Shown here piece after piece: positions 1 through 8,167 of a stretch of 41,897 bases of DNA. The position numbers and the translations under genes are program-made. The stretch is from assembly GCA_927362715.1 (NCBI GenBank), contig CAKMIX010000022.1, forward strand, positions 1 to 41,897. Reading direction: 5' to 3'. The stretch is from an uncultured Clostridia bacterium (GTDB taxonomy: Bacteria > Bacillota > Clostridia > Oscillospirales > Acutalibacteraceae). Positions within the stretch are counted from its first letter, which is position 1, and every line of letters begins with the position of its first letter. The notes below the pieces were generated by a model. The model had not been told where the DNA came from. It did no database searches and worked only from the letters and a program-made list of their open reading frames with translations.

Positions 1-78
1 AATTACAGCTTTCATAACAGACGCAAGTTGTTTTATTCTCGTACTCTGCTCGGGCAGGCACTTAAGCCCCGCCCCTAC
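1..78 (-). repeat. 145-bp module, truncated by window edge
   Basis: This stretch matches the last 78 bp of the modules at 17623-17767 and 41598-41742. It carries the internal CATAACAGACGCAAGTT segment and ends in the inverted CCCGCCCCTAC terminus. The other end lies outside the window. Confidence 0.75.
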
Positions 79-286
79 AGGACTGTACGGATTTTTCGTT
101 GCTTTTCGTAGCCGAAAAAGTGCGCAATCTTTCGGTTTTTATAAAAACTTCCTGCACCGCTTCTGACTTCTAACCTCTGTATTCTGAATTCTGAAAGCGC
201 CCGCCCATACAAGATAAAACCTTCTCTTTTCTGTGCAGCCGCGGCTGCGCGGAAAACCAGCTTACCGCACTTCTATCGTTTAGAAT
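1..286. repeat. Left-edge intergenic repeat cluster
   Basis: No gene is visible here. Positions 1-78 are the right part of a 145-bp module in minus orientation (listed separately). A core with a Cys-free AT-rich hairpin follows, then an inverted heptamer array at about 161-194 (NNNTCTR units). A second core of the type containing GCAGCCGCGGCTGC lies near 235-252. A second inverted array at about 269-305 runs into the 3' end of the GH13 gene. Sequence beyond the left edge is not available. Confidence 0.8.
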
Positions 287-2155
287 CTAATATCCAGCAT
301 CTAGAACCGCACAATCCATCGCCCCGACGCGCACGCACGAGGTCACGGGACTGTCGTACAACCGTTCGCGGGCAAAATGCCAATTTTCGTGCAGGTTGTA
401 AACGATGTCGTGCTCGTTGCGGTTGGCGATGACCAAGATCGCGCCGTCTGCATTTTCGCGCGTGTAGGCGACACAGCCGAGCACGGCGGAGACAAAGCGC
501 ATCTCGCCGTCGCGCAAGGCAGGCAGCGCATGCCGCAAAGCGCCGAGCTTTTTATAAAACGCCAAAAGCCCCTGATTTTCGCGCCCCCACGGGTAATACC
601 CGCGGTTGAACGGGTCCTTATAGCCCTGCATGCCGGCCTCGTCGCCGTAGTAGACGCAGGGCACACCGGGCAGGGTGTATTGCAGCACCGCCGCGAGCTT
701 TAACAGCTGCACGCCTTTTTGATACGCTTCGTCGGAAAGCGTTTGCTGCGCCTGCCACGCGCGGTCGCGGAACCGAGCGCTCTCGCCGGCAAGGCGCGTG
801 ACGGCGCGCTCGGTGTCGTGCGTGCCGATGTGGTTCATCAAAACGTCGAGCACGGGTTTCGGATAATGCTCCAAAATCGGTGTGACCGCACGCTGAAAAG
901 CCTCGGCTGCCCCGCCGCGCGCGAATTCGAGCACCGCCTCGGCAAAGGGATAGTTCATCACGCTGTCGAGCTGCCCGCCGAGCAGATACCGCCGCCGCAC
1001 ACCGTATGCCCATTTGGTCGTGGCGTCCTCCCAGACCTCGCCGAGCACGAGCGCATCCGGCTTTTCCGTCTTGGCGGCTTTTGCGAGCGCATCCAAAAAG
1101 GCGTCGGGCAGCTCGTCGGCGACATCCAGCCGCCAGCCCGCAGCGCCCGCGCGCAGCCAGCGGCGCACGATACCGTCCTTTCCTGTGATGAAATCGAGGT
1201 ATGCGGGGCTTTCCTCGTTGACTTCGGGGAGCGTTTCAAAGCCCCACCAGCTTTTGTATTTGTCCGGGTATTCCGAAAAGGTATACCACGGATAATAGGG
1301 GGATGCCTTTGAATTGTAGGCACCGAGCGTCGGATAGCGGTTCTCGCGGTTGAAATAGCGGCTGTCGGAGCCCGTGTGCGAAAACACGCCGTCGAGGACC
1401 ACGCGGATGCCGTATTTTGCCGCTTCGGCGCAAAGGACTTTGAAGTCCGCCTCCGTGCCCAAAAGCGGATCGATCTTTTCGTAATCCGCCGTATTGTAGC
1501 GGTGGTTGGAATGCGCCTCGAAAATGGGGTTCAGATACAGGCACGTCACCCCGAGGCTTTTCAGATACGGCAGCTTTTCGCGGATCCCCGCAAGGTCACC
1601 GCCGAAATAATCGTTGTTGCGCACCTCGCCCGTTTCGTCGGGCTTCCAGTACGGCGGGTTTTCGGTGTCCGCGCGCAGGATGCGGTCGCCGGGCACGTTT
1701 TGCTTCGCCTTGCCCGAATTGTAAAACCGGTCGGGGAAGATCTGATAAAAGATGCCGCCCTTGAGCCAGTCGGGCGTGTGAAGATTTTTGTCGTAGACGG
1801 TCAGCTGCCAGCTTTGGCGCGCGCCGGCGCTCGGAAGCGCCCCGATGCCGTCGCCGCTGTGGAACACAGACCCGCGCCCCCACGAGGAATCGTAGTCGAA
1901 GTGGTAAAAATACAGACCCTTTTCCGGCACGGCAAGCTCGATGTCCCAGATCTCCTTGTCGTCGCCGTCCATGCCCGCCCAGTACATCGGGTGGTCGACC
2001 GCCGCTTCGCCGTCGCGCTGCAGCAGGAAATGCGCCCCGGTCGCGCCGAACGCGCGCGGCAAAATCAGGCGCAGCCGAAACGGTCTGTCTGTTTCGACGG
2101 CGCCCGGCACGCTCTTATAAAACGCATCGGCGGGATTGTAAGGGATCCAATTCAT
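287..2155 (-). CDS. GH13 alpha-glycosidase (neopullulanase/cyclomaltodextrinase-like)
   Basis: This is a cytoplasmic alpha-amylase-family enzyme of about 622 residues, expected to hydrolyse alpha-1,4 (and perhaps alpha-1,6) links in maltodextrins or cyclodextrins. An N-terminal beta-sandwich-like region (about 1-125) precedes the (beta/alpha)8 barrel. Barrel motifs are visible: region I DGVFSH; nucleophile Asp344 in GWRLDVADE; acid/base Glu373 in LGEVWED; and stabilising Asp447 in NHIGTHDTER. No signal peptide is seen. I chose the ATG at 2155 (MNWIPYNP); an in-frame TTG lies two codons upstream, and neither has a strong ribosome-binding site. The last six codons (VLDAGY) and the TAG stop lie in a heptamer array, so the C-terminus is repeat-derived. 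The exact substrate cannot be told from sequence. Confidence 0.9.
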   Translation of the reverse strand: MNWIPYNPADAFYKSVPGAVETDRPFRLRLILPRAFGATGAHFLLQRDGEAAVDHPMYWAGMDGDDKEIWDIELAVPEKGLYFYHFDYDSSWGRGSVFHSGDGIGALPSAGARQSWQLTVYDKNLHTPDWLKGGIFYQIFPDRFYNSGKAKQNVPGDRILRADTENPPYWKPDETGEVRNNDYFGGDLAGIREKLPYLKSLGVTCLYLNPIFEAHSNHRYNTADYEKIDPLLGTEADFKVLCAEAAKYGIRVVLDGVFSHTGSDSRYFNRENRYPTLGAYNSKASPYYPWYTFSEYPDKYKSWWGFETLPEVNEESPAYLDFITGKDGIVRRWLRAGAAGWRLDVADELPDAFLDALAKAAKTEKPDALVLGEVWEDATTKWAYGVRRRYLLGGQLDSVMNYPFAEAVLEFARGGAAEAFQRAVTPILEHYPKPVLDVLMNHIGTHDTERAVTRLAGESARFRDRAWQAQQTLSDEAYQKGVQLLKLAAVLQYTLPGVPCVYYGDEAGMQGYKDPFNRGYYPWGRENQGLLAFYKKLGALRHALPALRDGEMRFVSAVLGCVAYTRENADGAILVIANRNEHDIVYNLHENWHFARERLYDSPVTSCVRVGAMDCAVLDAGY

Positions 2156-2193
2156 AGGCAAAAATCATTCTTTCTGAAACGCGGGTTTTGGGG

Positions 2194-2221
2194 TAGGGCG
2201 GGGGCTTGCTCCCGCCCTACA
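2194..2221. repeat. GTAGGGCGGG hairpin between udg and the GH13 gene
   Basis: A perfect 10-bp inverted repeat (GTAGGGCGGG / CCCGCCCTAC) with an 8-nt loop. No T-run follows on the minus strand, so I class it as an isolated relative of the palindromic repeat termini and not as a terminator. Confidence 0.6.
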
Positions 2222-2274
2222 AGCAGGAGAACCACGGTTTCGCGTGCAACACGCCGTTTACGGACAATGCGTTT

Positions 2275-2838
2275 TTACAACCCAAGTTCCGTGATTTTCT
2301 CCCGCAGTGCGCAGAAATCGGAAAGGGTGTCCGGCTTTTGCGCAGGGTTGCGCAGCAGCGCTGCGGGGTGGTAGGTGCCCATAAGCAGCGTGCCGTTGCG
2401 CTCGTAAAACACGCCGTGCTCTTTGGTCACGCGAAAATCGGGGCGGATGATGTACTGCGCCGCAATGCGCCCTAAGCACACGATGATCTTCGGGCGCAGA
2501 AGCTTTACCTGTTCGCGCAGCCACGGCGTGCACGCCGCCTGCTCCTCCTCGCGCGGGTCGCGATTTTTCGGCGGGCGGCACTTGACGATGTTCGCGATAT
2601 AGATATTTTCGTCACGCGAAAGGTCGATATGCGCAAGATATTTGTCCAGAAGCTGCCCGCCGCGCCCGACGAACGGCTCACCCTGTAAGTCCTCGTTTTC
2701 GCCCGGCCCTTCGCCGATAAACATGACCTTCGCATCCGTTTTGCCCACGCCGAACACGACGTTGTGCCGCGTTTCGCACAGTTCGCAGTTCCGGCAGGCG
2801 AGGCATTCGGTTTTTAAGGTTTCCCAGGTGTATGGCAT
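2275..2838 (-). CDS. Uracil-DNA glycosylase, family 4 (4Fe-4S)
   Basis: This 187-residue protein should excise uracil from DNA in base-excision repair. Four cysteines (C15, C18, C87, C103) have the spacing of the iron-sulfur cluster ligands of thermophile family 4 enzymes (CX2C, then 69 and 16 residues). Motif A is GEGPGENED (42-50) and the late motif is GTYHPAALLRNP. Length is normal for the family. The start has an AAGGTGA ribosome-binding site, and a heptamer array begins about 15 bp upstream of the ATG. Its homologues are sometimes annotated as phage SPO1 DNA polymerase-related proteins. It probably shares no operon with gatB, since a 170-bp repeat lies between them. Confidence 0.92.
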   Translation of the reverse strand: MPYTWETLKTECLACRNCELCETRHNVVFGVGKTDAKVMFIGEGPGENEDLQGEPFVGRGGQLLDKYLAHIDLSRDENIYIANIVKCRPPKNRDPREEEQAACTPWLREQVKLLRPKIIVCLGRIAAQYIIRPDFRVTKEHGVFYERNGTLLMGTYHPAALLRNPAQKPDTLSDFCALREKITELGL

Positions 2839-3008
2839 GGCGGTTCACCTTTTCAGAGTTCAGAGGTTAGATATTTGAGGTCAGATGTTGTGCAGGAAGG
2901 TTTTGCGTGAAGTCGAAAGCCTATAAACTTTCGGCTGCGCGAAAAAGCTAATATTCCTCATCTTGTAGGGGCGGCTTCCCGCAATTTCCCCCAACCCGCG
3001 TCCGGCAT
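2839..3008. repeat. Repeat element between gatB and the UDG gene
   Basis: Five plus-oriented heptamers in exact register occupy 2854-2888 (CAGAGTT first, CAGATGT last). A core follows with TTTCGGCTGCGCGAAAA, then a degenerate GTAGGGGCGG terminus near 2965 and a partial inverted array at about 2999-3024 that enters the end of gatB. Confidence 0.8.
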
Positions 3009-4442
3009 CTAGGAATCCAGCATCTCGTGCAGGAGCTTCTGCACCTCCTGCGCGGGCGCTTTGCCTTTGAGCGCGCGCATCGCCTGACCCATGATGTAGC
3101 CCATGGCCTGCGTTTTGCCGCCCTTATACTCCGAAACGCTCTTTTCGTTTGCGGCGATGACCTCTTCGAGCACCGGGCGCAGCGCGGACAGGTCGGTGAT
3201 CTGCGCAAGGTTGTTTTCTTTGACATACGTTTCGGGATCGACATCCTGTGAGAACACCTTTTCAAGCACGGTCTTGCCCGTGCCGCGGTTGATCTTGCCC
3301 GCCTTCACCATGTTGATGACCGCCGCGAGCTTTTCGGGCGAAAGAGTCATATCCTCAGGGAGCGTGCCGCTGTCGTTTAAGAGCTTCATGACCTCGCCCA
3401 TGATCCAATTCGCCGCATCCTTGGGGCTTTGGCACAGCTTTTCGGTCGCTTCAAACAGCCGCACGAACGCAAGGTCGCTCGTGAGGATGGACGTGTCGTA
3501 TTCGGGAAGCCCCAATTCCTCGATATACCGGCGCTTTTTCGCTTCGGGCAGTTCCGGCATTTCCGCTTTCACTTTTTCAATGAAGGCGTCCGAAATCTCG
3601 ATAGGCGGCAGATCCGGTTCGGGGAAATATTTATAGTCCTGCGCATCCTCTTTCGAGCGCATGGCGTAGGACACCCCGCGGGTGTCGTCCCAGCGGCGCG
3701 TCTCCTGCACGACCTTGCCGCCGTCCTCCAAAATGTCGATCTGGCGGCGCGACTCGTATTCGATGGCGCGCGCGATGGCGCGGAAGGAGTTTAAGTTCTT
3801 CATTTCGGTGCGCGTACCGAATTCCGCCTGCCCCTTGGGGCGGACGGAAAGATTCACGTCGGCGCGCAGCGACCCCTCCTGCATTTTGCAGTCGGAAACG
3901 CCCGTGAATTGCAGGATCGCGCGCAGCTTTTCGAGGTAGTCCACGACCTCCGAGGCTTCGCGGAAATCCGGCTCGGAGACGATCTCCAGAAGCGGCACGC
4001 CGCAGCGGTTGTAGTCCACCAGCGTGCAGTCGGAAAATTCGTCGTGCACGAGCTTGCCCGCGTCCTCCTCCATGTGGATCTCATGGATGCCGATCTTTTT
4101 CGTGCCGCCGTCCGCCGCCTTGACTTCGATAAAGCCGTTGCGGCAAATGGGCAGGTACAGCTGCGAGATCTGATACGCTTTCGGGAGATCCGGATAGAAA
4201 TAGTTTTTGCGGTCGAATTTATTTTTGCGCGTGATATTACAGTTCGTCGCAAGCCCCGTGCGCACGGCGTATTCCACGACGCGGCGGTTTAAAAGCGGGA
4301 GCGTGCCGGGCATACCGGAACAAATCTCGCAGACGTGCGTGTTCGGTTCGCCGCCGAATGCGGTGGAGCAGCCGCAGAAAATTTTGGTTTTGGTGGCAAG
4401 CTCGGTGTGCACCTCAAGCCCCATGACGATTTCCCATTCCAT
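3009..4442 (-). CDS. gatB: Asp-tRNA(Asn)/Glu-tRNA(Gln) amidotransferase subunit B
   Basis: GatB (477 residues) binds misacylated Glu-tRNA(Gln)/Asp-tRNA(Asn), phosphorylates the acyl group and amidates it with ammonia from GatA. The N-terminus EWEIVMGLEVHTEL and the block CSTAFGGEPNTHVCEICSGMPGTLP are family signatures and contain zinc-site cysteines; a YqeY-like tail domain forms the last ~150 residues. It follows gatA by 12 bp with an AAGGAGG site. The last codons, encoding MLDS, and the TAG stop lie in a heptamer-like sequence (CTGGATTCCTAGATGC), so the C-terminus appears to have been set by repeat sequence. Confidence 0.97.
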   Translation of the reverse strand: MEWEIVMGLEVHTELATKTKIFCGCSTAFGGEPNTHVCEICSGMPGTLPLLNRRVVEYAVRTGLATNCNITRKNKFDRKNYFYPDLPKAYQISQLYLPICRNGFIEVKAADGGTKKIGIHEIHMEEDAGKLVHDEFSDCTLVDYNRCGVPLLEIVSEPDFREASEVVDYLEKLRAILQFTGVSDCKMQEGSLRADVNLSVRPKGQAEFGTRTEMKNLNSFRAIARAIEYESRRQIDILEDGGKVVQETRRWDDTRGVSYAMRSKEDAQDYKYFPEPDLPPIEISDAFIEKVKAEMPELPEAKKRRYIEELGLPEYDTSILTSDLAFVRLFEATEKLCQSPKDAANWIMGEVMKLLNDSGTLPEDMTLSPEKLAAVINMVKAGKINRGTGKTVLEKVFSQDVDPETYVKENNLAQITDLSALRPVLEEVIAANEKSVSEYKGGKTQAMGYIMGQAMRALKGKAPAQEVQKLLHEMLDS

Positions 4443-4454
4443 AGCGACGCCTCC

Positions 4455-5918
4455 TTAATCTTGCTGCGGGGACTGTTTGTGGAAGTCCGTCGCCTGCTGG
4501 AACGCCGCCGCGGCGGACAAAATTTCCGCCTCGCAAAACGGCTTGCCGATAAACTGCATCCCGACAGGCAGCCCCGCCTTGTCAAACCCGCAGGGCAGCG
4601 CCATGGAGGGCACGCCCGCGATGTTGATCATGACGGTATAGATGTCGCCGAGATACATTTTTAAGGGGTCTGAAAGGCTTTCGCCCATTTTCGGCGCCGT
4701 GGTGGGCGCGACGGGTCCTAAGAGCATGTCGTATTTTTCGAACGCTTCGAAAAACGACTGCTGGATGAGCTTTTTCGCCTTGAGCGCCTTGTTGTAGTAC
4801 GCATCGTAATAGCCGGAGCTCAGCACGAAGTTGCCGAGCATGATGCGGCGCTTGACCTCCATGCCGAAGCCCTCGGAGCGGGTCTTGACATAGGTCTCCA
4901 TCAGATTCTCCGCGTGTTCGCTGCGGTAGCCGTATTTGATGCCGTCGTAGCGCGACAGGTTCGAGCACGCCTCGGCGCAGGCGATGATGTAGTAGGCGGG
5001 CACGGCGTATTTGACGATCGGCATGGGGAAGGTCTCGACCTTCGCGCCGAGTTCCTCGCAGGTCTTTGCCGCCGCTTCCACCGCCGCGCGCACTTCCGAA
5101 GAGAGCCCTTCGCCGAAATAGTCGGCGGGCAGGCCTATGGTTTTGCCGCGAAGTGTTCCGGCGGTTGCCGCTTCGAAATCAAATTTCGGATTTTCCATGG
5201 ACGTGCCGTCCATTTTATCCTTGCCCTCGATCTCGGCAAACAGCGCGGCGCAGTCCGCCGCGTCGTGCCCGAGCGGGCCGATCTGATCGAGCGAGGACGC
5301 ATATGCCACAAGCCCGTAGCGCGACACTGCGCCGTAGGTGGGTTTTAAGCCCGAAACGCCGCAGAACGACGCGGGCTGGCGGATGGAGCCGCCCGTGTCC
5401 GAGCCCAAGGTGACGGGCGCCAAGCGTGCTGCGACCGCAGCCGCCGCCCCGCCCGAGGAGCCGCCGGGGACGCGGCTTACATCCCACGGGTTGTGCGTCG
5501 CGCCGGTAAAGGACGTTTCGGTGGTGCTGCCCATGGCGAACTCGTCCATGTTCAGCTTCCCTAAGGTCACGAGCCCTGCGTCGTGCAGCTTTTGCACGAC
5601 GGTCGCGTCATAGGTCGGTACAAAATTCGAAAGGATCTTGGAAGAACAGGTCGTTTTCACGCCTTTTGTGCAGATATTATCCTTAATGCCGACGGGCACG
5701 CCCGCCAAAGGCGAGGTGTACACGCCCGCGTCGATGCCCTTTTGCACCTCGTCCGCGCGTTCCAGCGCTTCGTCGCGGCAGACGGTGTTGTAGCAGTGCA
5801 AATCGCCGTCGCGCGCTTCGATCGCGTCCAAATAGCTTTCCGCCGCCTCGCGCACGCCGATCTCCCGCCTGCGGATGGCGCTGCCGAGCGCAAGCGCGCC
5901 CATTTCAATGATTTCCAT
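4455..5918 (-). CDS. gatA: Asp-tRNA(Asn)/Glu-tRNA(Gln) amidotransferase subunit A
   Basis: GatA (487 residues) is the glutaminase subunit of GatCAB and releases ammonia that is channelled to GatB. It is an amidase-signature protein: Lys79 (GVPVGIKDN), Ser154 (RVPGGSSGG) and Ser178 (SDTGGSIR) form the Lys-cisSer-Ser triad. The start has an AGGAGG site. It sits 15 bp after gatC and 12 bp before gatB, so all three are translated from one mRNA. Presence of the complex implies indirect synthesis of Gln-tRNA and/or Asn-tRNA, usual in Clostridia. Confidence 0.97.
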   Translation of the reverse strand: MEIIEMGALALGSAIRRREIGVREAAESYLDAIEARDGDLHCYNTVCRDEALERADEVQKGIDAGVYTSPLAGVPVGIKDNICTKGVKTTCSSKILSNFVPTYDATVVQKLHDAGLVTLGKLNMDEFAMGSTTETSFTGATHNPWDVSRVPGGSSGGAAAAVAARLAPVTLGSDTGGSIRQPASFCGVSGLKPTYGAVSRYGLVAYASSLDQIGPLGHDAADCAALFAEIEGKDKMDGTSMENPKFDFEAATAGTLRGKTIGLPADYFGEGLSSEVRAAVEAAAKTCEELGAKVETFPMPIVKYAVPAYYIIACAEACSNLSRYDGIKYGYRSEHAENLMETYVKTRSEGFGMEVKRRIMLGNFVLSSGYYDAYYNKALKAKKLIQQSFFEAFEKYDMLLGPVAPTTAPKMGESLSDPLKMYLGDIYTVMINIAGVPSMALPCGFDKAGLPVGMQFIGKPFCEAEILSAAAAFQQATDFHKQSPQQD

Positions 5919-5933
5919 AGTTCCGGCGCCTCC

Positions 5934-6221
5934 TTATTCCACGGTTTTCGGCACGGCGAAACAGCCCTCTCGGCTGTCCGGCGCGTTTTGCAAGATCTCA
6001 TCCGCGCGCGCAGTGTTCGTCACTTCGTCCTCGCGCACGACGTTCGCCACGGGGAACGAATGGGACGCGGGCTCGACGCCGTCGGTGTCCAATTCGTTTA
6101 ATGTGTCGATATAATCCAAAATGCTTTGCAAGTCCTTTTCCGTCTCGGCGCGCTGTTCCTCGGAAAGCGCAATGCGCCCGAGCGTTTCGAGATATGTCAC
6201 AAGATCTTTATCTATCTGCAT
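5934..6221 (-). CDS. gatC: Asp-tRNA(Asn)/Glu-tRNA(Gln) amidotransferase subunit C
   Basis: GatC (95 residues) is the small clamp that stabilises the GatA-GatB interface. The sequence has the expected N-terminal helix (YLETLGRIALSEEQ), the ILDYIDTLNELDTDGVEPASH segment and the late REDEV block. Normal length. A GGAGG site precedes the ATG, and the gene lies 21 bp after dapL. Confidence 0.95.
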   Translation of the reverse strand: MQIDKDLVTYLETLGRIALSEEQRAETEKDLQSILDYIDTLNELDTDGVEPASHSFPVANVVREDEVTNTARADEILQNAPDSREGCFAVPKTVE

Positions 6222-6242
6222 AACAGTCCTCCGCAGTCGGTC

Positions 6243-7463
6243 TTATTTTGCGAAATACGCCTTGATGCGCTCCACGGCTTTTTCGGTATTTTCCGCAGAG
6301 CCGAACGCAGTCAGGCGGAAATAGCCCTCGCCCGACGGACCGAAGCCCTCGCCCGGGGTGCCCACGACCTGCATCTTTTCGAGCAAAAGGTCAAAGAATT
6401 CCCAGCTGCCCATGCCGTTCGGCGTTTTGAGCCACACATAGGGGGAATCCACCGCGCCGTACACGGTGAAGCCGCAGGCTTTAAGCCCGGCGTAAATCGT
6501 TTTCGCGTTGCGCTGATAATACGCAATGGTCTCGCGGATCTGCTGCCTGCCCTGGGATGAGTAGCAGGCCTCGGCGGCGCGCTGGGTGATGTAGGAAACG
6601 CCGTTGAACTTCGTCGCCTGACGGCGCGCCCACATGGCGTTTAATTCCACACCGTCCGCCTTCAGGTCATGCGGCACGACCGTATAACCGCAGCGCACGC
6701 CGGTAAAGCCCGCCGTTTTCGAGAAGCTGCGGAACTCGATGGCGCAGGTCTTTGCGCCCTCGACCTCATAGATCGAGTGCGGCACACCGGGCGTCGTGAT
6801 GAACGCCTCATACGCCGAATCAAACAAGATCACCGCGCCCTCGCGGTTCGCGTAATCGACCCATGCTTTGAGCTGTTCCTTTGTCGCCGCCATGCCGGTG
6901 GGGTTATTCGGGAAGCATAGATAAATTATATCTACATGGCCGTCGGGGATCTGCGGCAAAAAGCCGTTTTCTGCCGTACAGGGCATGTAGACGATGTTCG
7001 ACCAGCCGTTTTCGGTCTTGTCGCCGGCGCGGCCGCTCATGACGTTCGTATCCACATACACGGGGTAAACCGGGTCGCACACCGCAACGACATTGTCATT
7101 CGAAAAAATGTCGCCGATATTGCCGCAGTCGGATTTTGCGCCGTCGGAGACGAAAATTTCCGATTTGTCAAGCGCGATGCCGCGCGCCAGATAGTCGTTT
7201 TGCAAAATGGCCTCCAGCAGGAAATCCTGACCGTACTCCGGCGGATAGCCGCGGAACGTTTCGGCGCTCGCCATTTCGTCCGCCGCCTTGTGCATGGCTT
7301 CGATGCATGCCGGTGCTAACGGGCGCGTCACGTCGCCGATGCCGAGGCTGATAACTGAATCCGCTTTGTCGGGATTCGCCGCCTTGTATTCGCGCACCTT
7401 TTTGGCGATGCCGGAAAACAGGTAGCTGCTTTCGATCTTCTGGAAGTTTTTGTTGATCTGCAT
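6243..7463 (-). CDS. dapL: LL-diaminopimelate aminotransferase
   Basis: DapL (406 residues) is a PLP-dependent aminotransferase that converts tetrahydrodipicolinate directly to LL-diaminopimelate, bypassing the acylated intermediates. The PLP lysine is Lys249 in [15 protein letters not shown]; the CFPNNPTG block (about 183-190) and the N-terminal [11 protein letters not shown] are typical. It is the first gene of the dapL-gatCAB operon, and the dapF gene for the next step lies 700 bp upstream. The GGAGG site lies about 10 bp from the ATG, and a heptamer array starts some 24 bp upstream of the ATG, so its promoter must lie in or beyond repeat sequence. Confidence 0.95.
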   Translation of the reverse strand: MQINKNFQKIESSYLFSGIAKKVREYKAANPDKADSVISLGIGDVTRPLAPACIEAMHKAADEMASAETFRGYPPEYGQDFLLEAILQNDYLARGIALDKSEIFVSDGAKSDCGNIGDIFSNDNVVAVCDPVYPVYVDTNVMSGRAGDKTENGWSNIVYMPCTAENGFLPQIPDGHVDIIYLCFPNNPTGMAATKEQLKAWVDYANREGAVILFDSAYEAFITTPGVPHSIYEVEGAKTCAIEFRSFSKTAGFTGVRCGYTVVPHDLKADGVELNAMWARRQATKFNGVSYITQRAAEACYSSQGRQQIRETIAYYQRNAKTIYAGLKACGFTVYGAVDSPYVWLKTPNGMGSWEFFDLLLEKMQVVGTPGEGFGPSGEGYFRLTAFGSAENTEKAVERIKAYFAK

Positions 7464-8167
7464 ATATTTTACCTCCGCTGTTGTGCTGGATATTAGATGG
7501 TAGATTTTAGATGCTGGATGCTGGATGTGGGACAGGTGCGTTTTCGCAAAACCGAAAATTCGTACAAACCCGTAGGGACAGCCCTTGCGGCTGGCCGCTG
7601 TTAGATTTTAGATGTTAGATATTAGATGCCAGATGTGGGGCGGGCGGCGTTTGCACTTTCCCGCAGTTGCGCAGAAAATCGAATTTTCGCAGTCGTAGGG
7701 GCGGGTGATTCCCCTGTTAGGGGAAATGTCCGCGTAGCGGACAAAAGGGTGCCGGAATCCGGAGGATTTCTGCGCCCGCCCGCGGACAGAGATCAGACTT
7801 CAGCAGTCAGAGGTCAGAAACAGTGTGGGAAAGTTTCATCAAAACCGTATGTTTACGCAGCCTTTCGGGTGCGAAACAACAAAAAATCTGCTTAAACCCG
7901 TAGGGGCGGGTCTCCGCGCCCGCCCGAGCAAAGTACGGAAAGAAAAGAAGCTATGTCTGTTATAAAAACCGTGATTCTGTTTTTCGCCAAAGCAAACCAC
8001 AAAATCCAACTTTCATGCGGGCGGGCACTTAAGCCCCGCCCCTACAAGTGGTGCTCTTTTCATTTCCGCGAACCGCAAGCCCCCGCCCTACGGGCATGTG
8101 CAAACTTTCGGCGTTCCACAGGATTCCCCATTCCCACATCTAGAATCCAGTATCTAAAATCTAAAAG
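7464..8167. repeat. Composite repeat region between dapL and dapF
   Basis: The whole 700-bp gap is repeat. In order: 6 heptamers at 7487-7528; a core ending in the CGTAGGGACAGCCC element (about 7570-7600); 5 heptamers at 7602-7636; GTAGGGGCGGG and a unit with three small palindromes (about 7695-7780); 5 heptamers at 7787-7821; a core; the 145-bp module 7900-8045; and an inverted array at 8136-8170 whose last unit contains the dapF stop codon. No coding potential beyond short accidental frames. Confidence 0.88.
7900..8045 (+). repeat. 145-bp GTAGGGGCGGG-bounded module (plus)
   Basis: Starts GTAGGGGCGGG and ends CCCGCCCCTAC, with a conserved interior containing GTGATTCTGTTTTTCGCC. Each terminus is itself a GC-rich hairpin. 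Other full copies in this orientation are at 9111, 28179 and 31928. Confidence 0.8.

Noticed and set aside
2194-2221. Hairpin as terminator of the UDG gene
   Set aside because: No T-run follows on the minus strand, and its sequence matches repeat termini.
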